DNA from: Flavobacterium phycosphaerae
GTDB lineage: Bacteria; Bacteroidota; Bacteroidia; Flavobacteriales; Flavobacteriaceae
DNA length: 64,000 nt
Direction: 5' to 3'
Assembly: GCF_010119235.1 (NCBI RefSeq)
Contig: NZ_JAAATZ010000001.1
Location: 2,882,501-2,946,500 of the forward strand
The first letter of the stretch is position 1; the number at the start of each line of letters is the position of its first letter. Made by a program: the position numbers and the translations under genes. The notes below the pieces were generated by a model that was not told the DNA's origin, searched no databases, and saw only the letters and a program-made list of their open reading frames with translations. Shown in pieces: positions 9,082 through 17,829 of this stretch.

Positions 9082-9528
9082 ATGGATAAGGAATATATAC
9101 ACATCATTCTGGCTGACGACGACGAGGACGACCGATTATTTTTTACCGATGCCTTTGAGGAATTGAAAATTAACACGCGGGTTAATACTTTTAATGACGG
9201 GGTGGAATTGATGGATTATTTGAACTCTCCTGACGCTGATTTGCCCAATGTGTTGTTTCTCGATTTGAACATGCCTAAGAAAAACGGGATTGAATGTTTA
9301 CACGAAATAAAGAAAAATGACAAATTTAATGACATTGCTATTGCTATTTTCTCTACTTCATCCTCCGAAGAGCATATAGAGGAAACCTTTGTTAGCGGTG
9401 CCAATATTTATATCAAAAAGCCGAGTGATTTTACCACGCTCAAAAAAGTCCTTTCGGATGTGGTCACTATTAACTGGCAATACTATACCTCGGGATTGAA
9501 TAAGGATAATTTTTTATTACGAATATAA
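9082..9528 (+). CDS. Single-domain response regulator (Rcp1-like)
   Basis: This 148-residue receiver has no output domain. The acidic pocket is in ILADDDEDDRLFF near the N-terminus, the phospho-acceptor Asp is in VLFLDLNMPKKNGIE, the switch Ser/Thr is in IAIFSTSSS, and the conserved Lys is in YIKKPSDF. Rcp1-type receivers pass phosphate from PAS or phytochrome-type kinases to a partner. The adjacent kinase (5-bp gap) is the obvious donor. The lack of an output domain suggests phosphotransfer or protein-protein signalling, perhaps to the AraC-type protein encoded just upstream. Confidence 0.9.
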   Translation: MDKEYIHIILADDDEDDRLFFTDAFEELKINTRVNTFNDGVELMDYLNSPDADLPNVLFLDLNMPKKNGIECLHEIKKNDKFNDIAIAIFSTSSSEEHIEETFVSGANIYIKKPSDFTTLKKVLSDVVTINWQYYTSGLNKDNFLLRI

Positions 9529-9533
9529 AAGCT

Positions 9534-11324
9534 ATGAAACTCCATTCGTTTTATAAATCACCGATATTCTTAAAAAGCCTTTTTGTAGTTTCCATTTTTG
9601 CTATATTTTTTATTTCGGCTGTTACTTTTAAGCATATCAATTTACTTAACGATTCCGCTCGACGGGTAAAACATTCCTATGATGTTAACTTAGAATTAGA
9701 GCGTTTATTTTCTTATTTGAAAGATTCGGAAACCGGTCAACGTGGTTTTTTAATTACTAAGGACTCTACTTTTTTAGTTCCTTATATTAATGCTAAAAAG
9801 AAAATAGACCATTCCTTTACCATTGTCAAAGAATACACTAAAAAAGACCCTGCGCAGGAAGACAATGTTAGAAAATTACAATTCTACATCAACAAGAGGC
9901 AAAACTATCTTTCGATTGCCTTACACCTTTCTTTGCAAAAGCCATTAAACGATCCCAGTCTAAAACGCGAACTCCTTGTTGGAAAAGAAACCATGGACAG
10001 TGTTCGCAGTCAAATCAACCAGATGATTCTTTTGGAGAAAAAAGCACTGAAAGGAAGAGATAAGCGTTATAATGAAACTATCAAAGTCACGCCGGTTTTC
10101 ATTTATGTGACCTTATTAATCACGCTGCTACTCATTTCGATTTCTTATATTCGGATTAACCGTGATTTAGAAAAAATGCAAGTGTCAAACAACCGCTTGA
10201 CGGTATTGAATGAGTCCAGCAATTTGGCTGAAATTGTGGGTAATTTTGGCAGTTGGCAATTCAATATTGATAACGACGAGTATACTTTTTCGGACAACAT
10301 CTACCGATTGCTGGGTTGTGAACCTCAGTCTTTTAAGGAAGGTCAGAATGATTTTGTAAAATTTGTACATGATGAAGACTTACATTATTTTGAAGGCATA
10401 ACCTCCAATCGATTGAAAGAGAATGATCTTCCTGCTTTTACCTATCGTGTTATTCGGAAAGACAATCAGCGGCGCTATTTCAGAACTACAGGTCGAATTG
10501 TGACTAACAAATCTGGTAACAACATTTTAATTGGCACCACTAGTGATGTGACGGATGAGGTTTTGGCTTCTTTATCATTAGAGCAACAAAATATAGAGCT
10601 CGAAGCCAGTAACAAGGAGCTTTTGGCTTTTAATTATGTGGCGAGTCATGATTTGCAGGAACCATTGCGCAAAATTCAAACTTTTATTTCGCGTCTTTCT
10701 GAAAAAGAATCCGAGCATCTAACAGATAACGGAAAAGAATATATCACCCGAATTCATGCTTCGGTAGACCGAATGCGCATATTGATTGATGATTTGCTAC
10801 AATATTCACGGGCCAATAAAACCGAGAAGATTTTTGAGAAAGTGAATTTGAATGATTTATTGGAAAATGCGAAGTTTGATTTGGCACAATCTATAGAAGA
10901 GAAAAATGCCACGATAAAAAGCGATACCTTGCCAACGATGACGGTTATTCCGTTTCAGATTCAGCAGTTGTTCATTAATCTTATCGGAAACTCATTGAAA
11001 TACAGCCGAGAGAAAGTAAAACCAAAAATTAAGATTACTTACCAAAAAGTTAGTGCTTTTGAGGAGGCTTTAATTCCTAAAAACACCAAAGACAAATTTT
11101 GTAAAATTACTTTTGAAGACAACGGAATTGGTTTTGAGCAGGAATATGCCGAGAAAATCTTTATTCTATTTAACCGCCTGCACAACAAAAACGAATATGC
11201 CGGCACCGGAATTGGACTGGCCATTTGTAAAAAAATTGTTGAAAATCACCGAGGCTACATTTTTGCGGAAGGGAAACCTAACAAAGGAGCTGTCTTTACC
11301 ATCTACCTTTCGGAAGATTGCTAA
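9534..11324 (+). CDS. CHASE3-PAS sensor histidine kinase
   Basis: The protein has 596 residues. A first membrane segment lies at about 13-32 and a second at about 187-205. The periplasmic loop between them is a CHASE3 sensor domain carrying the typical DSETGQRGFLIT motif at about 65. A cytoplasmic PAS fold follows (about 235-340), then the HisKA domain with phospho-accepting H372 in ASHDLQEP, and an HATPase_c domain with the N box (FINLIGNSLKY), G1 box (DNGIGF) and G2 box (GTGIGLAI). It ends the AraC/receiver/kinase operon and is followed by a hairpin terminator. The signal sensed is unknown. Confidence 0.92.
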   Translation: MKLHSFYKSPIFLKSLFVVSIFAIFFISAVTFKHINLLNDSARRVKHSYDVNLELERLFSYLKDSETGQRGFLITKDSTFLVPYINAKKKIDHSFTIVKEYTKKDPAQEDNVRKLQFYINKRQNYLSIALHLSLQKPLNDPSLKRELLVGKETMDSVRSQINQMILLEKKALKGRDKRYNETIKVTPVFIYVTLLITLLLISISYIRINRDLEKMQVSNNRLTVLNESSNLAEIVGNFGSWQFNIDNDEYTFSDNIYRLLGCEPQSFKEGQNDFVKFVHDEDLHYFEGITSNRLKENDLPAFTYRVIRKDNQRRYFRTTGRIVTNKSGNNILIGTTSDVTDEVLASLSLEQQNIELEASNKELLAFNYVASHDLQEPLRKIQTFISRLSEKESEHLTDNGKEYITRIHASVDRMRILIDDLLQYSRANKTEKIFEKVNLNDLLENAKFDLAQSIEEKNATIKSDTLPTMTVIPFQIQQLFINLIGNSLKYSREKVKPKIKITYQKVSAFEEALIPKNTKDKFCKITFEDNGIGFEQEYAEKIFILFNRLHNKNEYAGTGIGLAICKKIVENHRGYIFAEGKPNKGAVFTIYLSEDC

Positions 11325-11349
11325 GCCATTCCATTTTAAATAAAAAAAC

Positions 11350-11379
11350 AAATCCTATGCACACCATAGGATTTTTTTG
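11350..11379. terminator. Intrinsic terminator after the kinase operon
   Basis: Stem AATCCTATG / CATAGGATT with a 5-nt loop, flanked by A-run and T-run. Confidence 0.8.
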
Positions 11380-11517
11380 TGCCTGTAATGGAAATTGTAT
11401 AACAAATAGAAAAATTGATGTAACACAACTTTATCCCTTGCATCGCAACTTTGTATTGTATTATATCGCAAGTTATAACTACCTCTTAAAGGAATAAAAT
11501 AATTAAAAATTGTCCCC

Positions 11518-11937
11518 ATGAAAAATTATATTACCCTTTGTTTTTTAGTCGCTTTTATAACAAGCGCTACGCCGCAAGAAAGTCGATTTTGCCATTTGGT
11601 TTCAACTGAAACAACCGATTGCCCGACTGACAGTAACACTCTTAAAAGCGTTAAGTCGTATTATTACTTTCCCAACATGCAGGTTTATTATGATATTGAA
11701 AAAAAGATGTATCACTATCAATTAAATAAAGAATGGGTGATATCGGAAGAGTTGCCTTTATATTATGGTGGCTATTCGCTTTTTAAAAATGAGAGAGTAC
11801 TGGTAACCATTGCCAATGGAGATGCTCCTCAGACCTATATCAAAACCCACCGCAAAGAGTTTCCTTATAACCCTAAAGGAAGAATTAAAAGACCCGCACA
11901 AATACTGGCCGAAAATGAAACGGCTTTGATACAATAA
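11518..11937 (+). CDS. Small exported protein of unknown function
   Basis: The 139-residue product starts MKNYITLCFLVAFITSATPQ, a short signal peptide with likely cleavage near residue 19. The mature region has two Cys (in FCHLVSTETTDC) close to the N-terminus, a Tyr-rich middle (KSYYYFPNMQVYYD) and a basic C-terminus with PKGRIKRP. No family is recognised. It lies ahead of a tiny lmo0937-like membrane protein and a beta-barrel protein in the same direction, and these short envelope genes may be co-expressed. The role is unknown. Confidence 0.65.
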   Translation: MKNYITLCFLVAFITSATPQESRFCHLVSTETTDCPTDSNTLKSVKSYYYFPNMQVYYDIEKKMYHYQLNKEWVISEELPLYYGGYSLFKNERVLVTIANGDAPQTYIKTHRKEFPYNPKGRIKRPAQILAENETALIQ

Positions 11938-11966
11938 ACTGTTAACACTAAAACAAAAAAACTATT

Positions 11967-12119
11967 ATGCAGAATTTATTATACACGATAGCCATTGTAC
12001 TTGTGATACTCTGGTTTTTGGGGTTCCTGGTATACAACGTAGGTTCCATCATTCATATTTTATTATTAATAGCGGTATTAGCCATATTGCTTCGAATCAT
12101 TAAAGGCAAGGAAGTATAG
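11967..12119 (+). CDS. lmo0937-family small membrane protein
   Basis: This 50-residue frame runs from an ATG at 11967 to a TAG at 12117-12119. The product begins MQNLLYTIAIVLVILWFLGF, contains a Gly-Ser-Ile-Ile-His turn, and ends LRIIKGKEV. Two hydrophobic helices separated by a short YNVGSIIH turn match the lmo0937 family of two-helix membrane peptides, which are widespread in Bacteroidota and often encoded near stress genes. Function is unknown. It starts 29 bp after the upstream gene and 37 bp before the next, consistent with one transcript. Confidence 0.8.
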   Translation: MQNLLYTIAIVLVILWFLGFLVYNVGSIIHILLLIAVLAILLRIIKGKEV

Positions 12120-12156
12120 AAAAAAAATACTTTAGTAACCATTTAAATTCAATACC

Positions 12157-12699
12157 ATGAAAACTATTTTTAAGCATACCTTAAAATTGGTGTTGTTGTG
12201 CTTATTCAGTACAGTAACCACTATAGCACAAGAAACAGAAAAGAAGAATTACGATCAGGGTTTTCGTTTGGGATTTGGTGTTAGTGGCGGTCTTCCGCTC
12301 CAAGATCCTTATAAATTTAATGTGGGAGGTGATGTGAGAATTCAGTATGATTTATCAACCAGATATTCATTGACCTTCACGACCGGTTTCAATAATTTCT
12401 TTGTCAGCGGACCGGACAATGATTTGGGATACATTCCGGTAAAGGGAGGTTTTAAAGCTTTTGTTTTAAAAGATAAATTGTATTTGTTGGCCGAAGCCGG
12501 TGCTGCCTTTGCTGTAACCAATGGCTATGACAAAACATCATTACTCTTGAGTCCGGGAATTGGTTATGCTACTGATGCGATTGATATTAGTTTGCGCTAC
12601 GAACATTACAATGACTTTCCAATACTAAAATCTAATGATACCGAAGGAACAGGTTTGGGACAAATTGCTTTGAGATTGGCTTACGGATTTAGACTTTAA
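12157..12699 (+). CDS. Outer membrane beta-barrel protein
   Basis: The 180-residue protein has a signal peptide ending near IAQ (residue 24). Alternating amphipathic strands follow (FRLGFGVSGGLPL, YSLTFTTGFNNFFV, KLYLLAEAGAAFAV, IDISLRYEHY), with a final strand GQIALRLAYGFRL ending in an aromatic pattern typical of barrel closure. Its size fits a small eight-stranded OmpA/OmpX-like barrel of the porin-family group. It probably sits in the outer membrane, and its cargo is unknown. A strong terminator follows. Confidence 0.8.
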   Translation: MKTIFKHTLKLVLLCLFSTVTTIAQETEKKNYDQGFRLGFGVSGGLPLQDPYKFNVGGDVRIQYDLSTRYSLTFTTGFNNFFVSGPDNDLGYIPVKGGFKAFVLKDKLYLLAEAGAAFAVTNGYDKTSLLLSPGIGYATDAIDISLRYEHYNDFPILKSNDTEGTGLGQIALRLAYGFRL

Positions 12700-12712
12700 A
12701 TTTGATGAGCAA

Positions 12713-12746
12713 GAAAAAAGGGCTAACAGTACGTTAGCCCTTTTTT
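12713..12746. terminator. Bidirectional intrinsic terminator
   Basis: Stem GGGCTAAC / GTTAGCCC with A-run before and T-run after. It separates the beta-barrel gene (plus) from prfA (minus). Confidence 0.85.
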
Positions 12747-12750
12747 ATGT

Positions 12751-13824
12751 TTAGAAAACTTCGCTTTCTTTTAGTTTTTCCATGTTGTTGACCATTTGAA
12801 GTTCGTCAACAAATTTTTGAATTTTACCATTCATAACACCATCCATATCAAAAACATCCAATCCAATTCGGTGATCGGTTACACGACCTTGCGCATAGTT
12901 ATAGGTACGAATTTTAGCCGAACGGTCACCGGAGCTTACCTGCGAAGTACGTTTGGTAGCATCTTCGGCTTGTTTTTTGGCTAATTCTTGTTCGTATAAA
13001 CGAGAACGTAAAACCTCTAAAGCTTTGTCTTTATTCTTATGTTGAGATTTTTGATCCTGACATTGTGCTACCAATCCTGTTGGAATGTGAGTCAAACGCA
13101 CCGCTGATTTGGTTGTATTTACCGATTGACCACCCGGACCTGATGAACAGAAGAAATCCACACGCACATCATTCATATCAATTTGCACATCAAATTCTTC
13201 CGCTTCAGGCAACACCATTACGGTAGCTGCTGAGGTATGAACTCTTCCTTGGGTTTCTGTTTGTGGAACACGTTGCACGCGATGTACTCCGGCCTCAAAC
13301 TTCAAGGTACCGTAAACATCTTCTCCGGTTACTTCAAAAATCACCTCTTTGAAACCACCCGAAGTTCCTTCATTCATATCAACCACTGAAGTTCTCCATC
13401 CGCGACTTTCACAGTATTTAGTATACATTCTGAATAAATCACCGGCAAAAATTGAGGCTTCATCCCCACCCGTTCCGGCGCGAATCTCAACCATAACATT
13501 CTTAGCATCTTCGGGATCTTTAGGAATCAATAGGAATTTGATTTCTTCTTCCAGTTGTGGTAAGCGTTCTTTGGCTTCGTCTAATTGCATTTTGGCCATT
13601 TCCACCATTTCGGCATCAGAGCCATCTGCAATAATTTCGTTGGCCTCTTTAATATTGCCATCAAGAGTTACGTATTCATCACGTTTCTCCATTAGGTTTT
13701 TCAACCCCTTGTATTCCTGATTTAACTGTACATAACGTTTTTGATCGGAGATAACATCGGGTTGAATAATCAAATCCGATATCTCATCGAAACGTTGTTT
13801 TACATATTGTAATCTCTCTAACAT
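12751..13824 (-). CDS. prfA: Peptide chain release factor 1
   Basis: This is RF1, which reads UAA and UAG and triggers peptide release. The start is placed at the ATG at 13824 ([10 protein letters not shown]), giving 357 residues, the normal length. The open frame extends 23 codons upstream, but that part does not look like RF1. The GGQ catalytic tripeptide is at 231-233 and the PxT stop-codon anticodon motif is PQT at about 187-189. The gene lies between convergent terminator and divergent DUF6265 gene. Confidence 0.95.
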   Translation of the reverse strand: MLERLQYVKQRFDEISDLIIQPDVISDQKRYVQLNQEYKGLKNLMEKRDEYVTLDGNIKEANEIIADGSDAEMVEMAKMQLDEAKERLPQLEEEIKFLLIPKDPEDAKNVMVEIRAGTGGDEASIFAGDLFRMYTKYCESRGWRTSVVDMNEGTSGGFKEVIFEVTGEDVYGTLKFEAGVHRVQRVPQTETQGRVHTSAATVMVLPEAEEFDVQIDMNDVRVDFFCSSGPGGQSVNTTKSAVRLTHIPTGLVAQCQDQKSQHKNKDKALEVLRSRLYEQELAKKQAEDATKRTSQVSSGDRSAKIRTYNYAQGRVTDHRIGLDVFDMDGVMNGKIQKFVDELQMVNNMEKLKESEVF

Positions 13825-13926
13825 TTTGTATTCTTTATTTGGAGTGCAAAAATAGTAAAAAAAGTGTAGAATTTGGAGTGTTCGATTGCCCATTTTTTTA
13901 TAGTATTGTATAGCGTAACAAAAACA

Positions 13927-14406
13927 ATGAAAATGAAAACCATCACATGCTTAGCCGTTATTACTTTATTGGTTTCCTGCCAAAAGAAGTCAGAAAAAAA
14001 ATTTGATGAACTTGAAAAAATGAATTGGCTTATTGGGAATTGGGAGAACAAAATGCCCGAAGGTATCTTAACCGAAAGCTGGAAAAAGGAAAATGACAGT
14101 ACTTTCAGTGGCGAGAGTTATTTCATTAATCCGAAAGATACGGTTCATTTTGAAAGCATTCGACTTATTCAAAAAGAAGACGAATTGATTTATACCGCGA
14201 CCGTTCCGGGGCAGAATGATGACGAACCTGTTGACTTTAAACTAACCTCTGATACTGAAAGTATTTTTACTTTTGAAAACCCGGCACATGATTATCCGCA
14301 AAAAATCACTTATAAAAAGGTAGATGCTAATAATTTGGTTGCTACTATTTCAGGGAAACAACAAGGAAAAGACAGTCAGGAAAGCTATCCGATGAAGCGA
14401 AAATAA
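13927..14406 (+). CDS. DUF6265 lipoprotein
   Basis: The start is set at the ATG at 13927 ([18 protein letters not shown]), giving 159 residues. An in-frame ATG 18 codons upstream would spoil the signal peptide. The lipobox LVSC places the modified Cys at residue 18. The mature domain has the DUF6265 pattern, with WLIGNWEN near the start, [17 protein letters not shown], and [13 protein letters not shown] near the end. This is a small calycin-like beta-barrel family of unknown function. It is divergent from prfA and followed by a hairpin terminator. Confidence 0.8.
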   Translation: MKMKTITCLAVITLLVSCQKKSEKKFDELEKMNWLIGNWENKMPEGILTESWKKENDSTFSGESYFINPKDTVHFESIRLIQKEDELIYTATVPGQNDDEPVDFKLTSDTESIFTFENPAHDYPQKITYKKVDANNLVATISGKQQGKDSQESYPMKRK

Positions 14407-14426
14407 ACGCAAAATCATTATCAAAA

Positions 14427-14465
14427 CAACTAAAACCTTGCCTAATCGCGAGGTTTTTTTAGTTG
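14427..14465 (+). terminator. Intrinsic terminator
   Basis: Imperfect stem CAACTAAAACCT with its complement ending in TTTAGTTG, embedding a T-run. It lies 20 bp after DUF6265. Confidence 0.6.
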
Positions 14466-14499
14466 TAAATCATACTAAATCAATCAAATAAAAATATTA

Positions 14500-14520
14500 T
14501 TTATATTTAATCTAAATAAA
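14500..14520. promoter_or_regulatory. Possible Fur-type operator, distal copy
   Basis: A partial palindrome with the right half TCTAAATAAA (14511-14520). The same decamer recurs 61 bp downstream at the start codon. It lies just upstream of the expected -33 region of the receptor promoter. The A/T-rich TCTAAATA half-site resembles iron-repressor operators described in Bacteroidota, and the downstream genes are iron-uptake type. The left half is degenerate, so the call is weak. Confidence 0.35.
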
Positions 14521-14544
14521 CTTTTTTAATTCAATTTCCGTATT

Positions 14545-14552
14545 TATATTTG
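14545..14552 (+). promoter_or_regulatory. -7 promoter box of the siderophore receptor gene
   Basis: TATATTTG, an exact TAnnTTTG box, lies 28 bp before the ATG and between the two TCTAAATAA copies. Confidence 0.6.
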
Positions 14553-14558
14553 CACTGT

Positions 14559-14582
14559 TATTTTTAATTATTCTAAATAAAT
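14559..14582. promoter_or_regulatory. Possible Fur-type operator, proximal copy
   Basis: The second TCTAAATAAA copy (14572-14581) runs into the receptor start codon and overlaps the predicted transcription start. A repressor here would block initiation. Confidence 0.35.
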
Positions 14583-16791
14583 GTACAAATATATCCCAAT
14601 CCTAGCCGTAACACTTACCATTAGTGCCTTAGGTTTCGCCCAAGAGACCCCATCCAATTACCAAGAAGAGCTATATGCTTTTAACAACGACACGGTAAAA
14701 AATAAAAAAGGGGAAATACTGAAAGAAGTGATTATCATTTCTCAACAACAAAAAACAATAGTTAAAAGCGGAAAAGCTAACATCAAGCCTTTAGATTTAC
14801 CACAAGCCTCAATGGTTATTGGAAAAGAAACCATCAAACAACAACAGATATTAAGACTCTCGGAAGCTCTAAAAAATGCCAACGGAATTTATGTATCTGG
14901 AGCCAGTAATGCTTCAGGGAATAATCAAGAAGAATTGGGTTCACGCGGATTTACCTTTAGTGGAGGCAATACTTTTAAAAATGGTGTTCGCATCAATGGT
15001 TCTATCATTCCGGAAGCCAGTTCGTTAGAAAGTATTGAAATTCTGAAAGGGAGTTCGGCACTCTTATACGGAAACGTTGCTCCCGGCGGAATTTTGAATT
15101 TGATTACCAAAAAACCAAGGTTTGATCATGGTGGTGAATTGAGTTTCAGAGCCACTGAATACAATTTCTTTAAACCAACCGTAGATGTTTATGGTGCCAT
15201 AAATAACAGCAATACTGTAGCGTATCGTTTTATCAGTAGTTATGAGCAAGGAAACAGTTTCAGAGATGATGTCCAAACCAAAAGAATTTACTTCAATCCT
15301 TCCATTTTACTTGATATTTCGGCCAAAACATCTGTTTTAATTGAAGCTGATTATACCAAAGACAATAGAACACCTGACTTTGGGTTGGCCACGATTGACT
15401 ACAAAGTAGTTGAATTGCCCAGAAACGCATTCTTAGGATTTAATTGGGGTAAGTTTGACTCAGAACAAGTGGGATTCACCACGACAATTAATCATGATTT
15501 AAATAAAAACTGGCAACTAAAAGGGCTCTTCTCCTACCAAGGATACAGCACAAACTTACTATCCAGCTTAAGACCAAATGCTACTAATTTAGTTCAAGCC
15601 AACGGAGATTGGACACGAGGAGTTCAAAAAACCGATACTGAGCAAGATTACAGCTTGGTAGAAGTTGATTTAAACGGAACTTTCAATACCGGTAAAATAA
15701 AACATACTTTGCTTTTTGGTGCTGATGCCGATCAAAGCAATACGACTACTTTGGCTTATAAAAACATCACTTTTTATGATAAGATAAATATTTATAATCC
15801 AACCGTAATCCTTGATAAAAATTCGATTTACGCCAATACCGTGGTGCCATCAATGGATAAAAACACTAATGCTTTGGCTAACATTAAACGAGCCGGAGTT
15901 TACTTTCAGGATTTGATTGAAGTTTCCCGAAAAATAAAAGTACTAGCCGGTTTGCGCTATAGTTATTTAGAAAATACAACTAATACGCTAACGTACTCCA
16001 CTTCAACAAACTCAGAAACTAAAACAGATGATAACATTGTTTCGCCAAAATTGGGAGTTGTGTTTCAACCTACCAAAACCAATTCCATATTTGCCAGTTA
16101 TTCGGATTCATTTGTCCTGAATACCGGAACAGATATCAATTTAAAAGCGTTGCCGCATTCCACTATAAATCAGTACGAAATTGGGGTTAAAAACGAATTC
16201 CTTAAAGGTCATTTAGTAGCTAATTTGACCACCTATTTAATTGATTACAGCAATTTGGCACAAACAGATTTCAGTAATGGCAATACTAATACTAATATCA
16301 AGGAATTGGCAGGAGCTTATCAAAGTAAAGGCGTTGAAGTAGACATTACAAGCCAGCATAAAGGATTAAAACTAATTGCCGGGTACAGCTTCAATGAAAC
16401 TAAGTATACTAAAAGTAACATTTACGACAACGGAACCCATTTGCGTTTTTCACCCAAACACACAGCCAATGCCAGCGCGTTTTACACTTTTGAAACGTCT
16501 AAACTTAAAGGATTAGAGCTTGGTTTGCAATCAACTTATATCGGAGAACGTTTAGGCGGAAGATTAAAACCTAATAATGCTTCTACACCTGCTGAATTAG
16601 CCAGAAAGCCTATTCCTGTTGATGGCTTTTTACAATTTGACGCCTCTGTTGGTTATGCTATTAAAAATTTCACTATCAGAACCAAATTATCAAACTTAGG
16701 TAATGTGGTAAGTTATTATGTATATGATGACAATACGGTAACACCCATTGCACCTAGAATGTTAACAACTACTTTATCGTATAAATTCTAA
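14581..16791 (+). CDS. TonB-dependent siderophore receptor
   Basis: The protein has 736 residues with a signal peptide ending GFA-Q near residue 21. A TonB-dependent plug follows (about 65-190), with LRLSEALKNANGIYV, the GSRGF segment and ILKGSSALLYGNVAPGGILN, characteristic of siderophore receptors. The remainder is a 22-strand barrel ending LTTTLSYKF. No N-terminal CarboxypepD insert is present, unlike SusC-type receptors. It is followed after 4 bp by a PepSY membrane protein, a frequent partner in iron uptake loci where it may reduce or process the ferric ligand. Paired operator-like repeats suggest iron control. The ligand cannot be read from sequence. Confidence 0.92.
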   Translation: MYKYIPILAVTLTISALGFAQETPSNYQEELYAFNNDTVKNKKGEILKEVIIISQQQKTIVKSGKANIKPLDLPQASMVIGKETIKQQQILRLSEALKNANGIYVSGASNASGNNQEELGSRGFTFSGGNTFKNGVRINGSIIPEASSLESIEILKGSSALLYGNVAPGGILNLITKKPRFDHGGELSFRATEYNFFKPTVDVYGAINNSNTVAYRFISSYEQGNSFRDDVQTKRIYFNPSILLDISAKTSVLIEADYTKDNRTPDFGLATIDYKVVELPRNAFLGFNWGKFDSEQVGFTTTINHDLNKNWQLKGLFSYQGYSTNLLSSLRPNATNLVQANGDWTRGVQKTDTEQDYSLVEVDLNGTFNTGKIKHTLLFGADADQSNTTTLAYKNITFYDKINIYNPTVILDKNSIYANTVVPSMDKNTNALANIKRAGVYFQDLIEVSRKIKVLAGLRYSYLENTTNTLTYSTSTNSETKTDDNIVSPKLGVVFQPTKTNSIFASYSDSFVLNTGTDINLKALPHSTINQYEIGVKNEFLKGHLVANLTTYLIDYSNLAQTDFSNGNTNTNIKELAGAYQSKGVEVDITSQHKGLKLIAGYSFNETKYTKSNIYDNGTHLRFSPKHTANASAFYTFETSKLKGLELGLQSTYIGERLGGRLKPNNASTPAELARKPIPVDGFLQFDASVGYAIKNFTIRTKLSNLGNVVSYYVYDDNTVTPIAPRMLTTTLSYKF

Positions 16792-16795
16792 ACCA

Positions 16796-17344
16796 ATGAA
16801 ACAAGCCACTATCCGCAACCTTCACCGTGACCTAGGGTATTTTTATATCGGGTTGATTATTTCCTTTGCCTTTTCCGGAATTCTGATGAATCACCGTGAA
16901 AGCTGGCATCCTGAGAAATACACCATCGAAACCAAAGCCATCGAAGTACAACTTCCGGCCGAAGATGCCATCAATGAAAAATTTGCTGATTCGTTAGGCA
17001 AAACATTAGGCATCGATGACAAAATACGCCGTCATAAAGTGGATGAAGGAAAATTCAAAATCTCTTTCGAAAAGCACGATGTAGAACTTGATATGAAAAC
17101 CGGAAAAGGTGAAATTGTTTCTTATATCAAAACGCCGGTAATCAGCCAAATGATGAAGTTGCACAAAAGCACTTCCAACTGGTGGATTTACTATGGTGAT
17201 ATTTTTGGAATTTCGTTAATAATCATCGCTATTACCGGTGCGATAATGATACCGGTGGGAAAATTTAACTTTAAACGAAGAGGATGGAAACTGGCTCTGG
17301 CCGGCATTGTCTTTCCACTTTTGTTTTTGTTTTTGTTGGGTTAA
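16796..17344 (+). CDS. PepSY-associated membrane protein
   Basis: The 182-residue protein has three hydrophobic segments: about 17-31 (LGYFYIGLIISFAFSGIL), about 135-156 (YYGDIFGISLIIIAITGAIM) and a C-terminal one at about 165-181. Between the first and second is a PepSY-like periplasmic domain. Histidines flank the membrane segments (H9, H29, H120), as in PepSY proteins thought to bind haem or act as ferric reductases. It lies 4 bp after the siderophore receptor and almost certainly works with it. Confidence 0.85.
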   Translation: MKQATIRNLHRDLGYFYIGLIISFAFSGILMNHRESWHPEKYTIETKAIEVQLPAEDAINEKFADSLGKTLGIDDKIRRHKVDEGKFKISFEKHDVELDMKTGKGEIVSYIKTPVISQMMKLHKSTSNWWIYYGDIFGISLIIIAITGAIMIPVGKFNFKRRGWKLALAGIVFPLLFLFLLG

Positions 17345-17353
17345 TTTTAAAAC

Positions 17354-17383
17354 CGAAAAGCTCCCCAAACGGGGAGCTTTTTA
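17354..17383. terminator. Bidirectional intrinsic terminator
   Basis: Stem AAAGCTCCCC / GGGGAGCTTT with a 3-nt loop; convergent PepSY (plus) and DUF983 (minus) genes end on either side. Confidence 0.85.
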
Positions 17384-17384
17384 T

Positions 17385-17747
17385 TTACATCGAATAGTTT
17401 TTGAACATATAAATCCAAATCATCCTTGATAACCGGATGTTAAAACAACTCAGCAAAACAATCACCGTCCCTATAATTGGGATGATTCTTAAGTCGAATG
17501 TTTCTTCAAAAAACGGACTGGCTATAAAATAAGTAACAATGCCCTCACCTACCGTTAACGCGTAATTGACAAACATGGCACCGAAGAAATAACCGGGTTC
17601 TTTTTCAAACTTAAAATTACAATGGCTGCAATGCTCGTTCATTTTGGGAAAACCCAAGCTGAAAAAGAAACTTTTATCGGCAAACACTTTGCCTTCATGA
17701 CAATTAGGGCATTCATTGCGGAAAATATGGTACAGACTTTTTAACAT
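17385..17747 (-). CDS. DUF983 membrane protein with zinc-ribbon-like cysteines
   Basis: The 120-residue protein has four cysteines in two CxxC pairs near the N-terminus, C14-PNC17 and C40-SHC43, suggesting a metal-binding ribbon. Two transmembrane segments follow at about 54-76 and 86-106. This matches DUF983, a family often encoded near respiratory oxidase genes in other bacteria. Here no oxidase gene is adjacent. The function is unknown. A perfect -7 box lies 15 bp upstream of the start. Confidence 0.85.
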   Translation of the reverse strand: MLKSLYHIFRNECPNCHEGKVFADKSFFFSLGFPKMNEHCSHCNFKFEKEPGYFFGAMFVNYALTVGEGIVTYFIASPFFEETFDLRIIPIIGTVIVLLSCFNIRLSRMIWIYMFKNYSM

Positions 17748-17761
17748 GATTTATTTTTATG

Positions 17762-17769
17762 CAAAGGTA
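17762..17769 (-). promoter_or_regulatory. -7 promoter box for the DUF983 gene
   Basis: Minus-strand TACCTTTG (17769 to 17762) matches TAnnTTTG exactly. Confidence 0.55.
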
Positions 17770-17829
17770 AACGGTTTATAGTAACCAAATGTTTAGTAAA
17801 TTCGCCAATACTAGCACAATAAAGACATT

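Noticed and set aside
13825..13893. N-terminal extension of prfA
   Set aside because: The added 23 residues do not match RF1, which starts at MLERLQ; the normal length is obtained from 13824.
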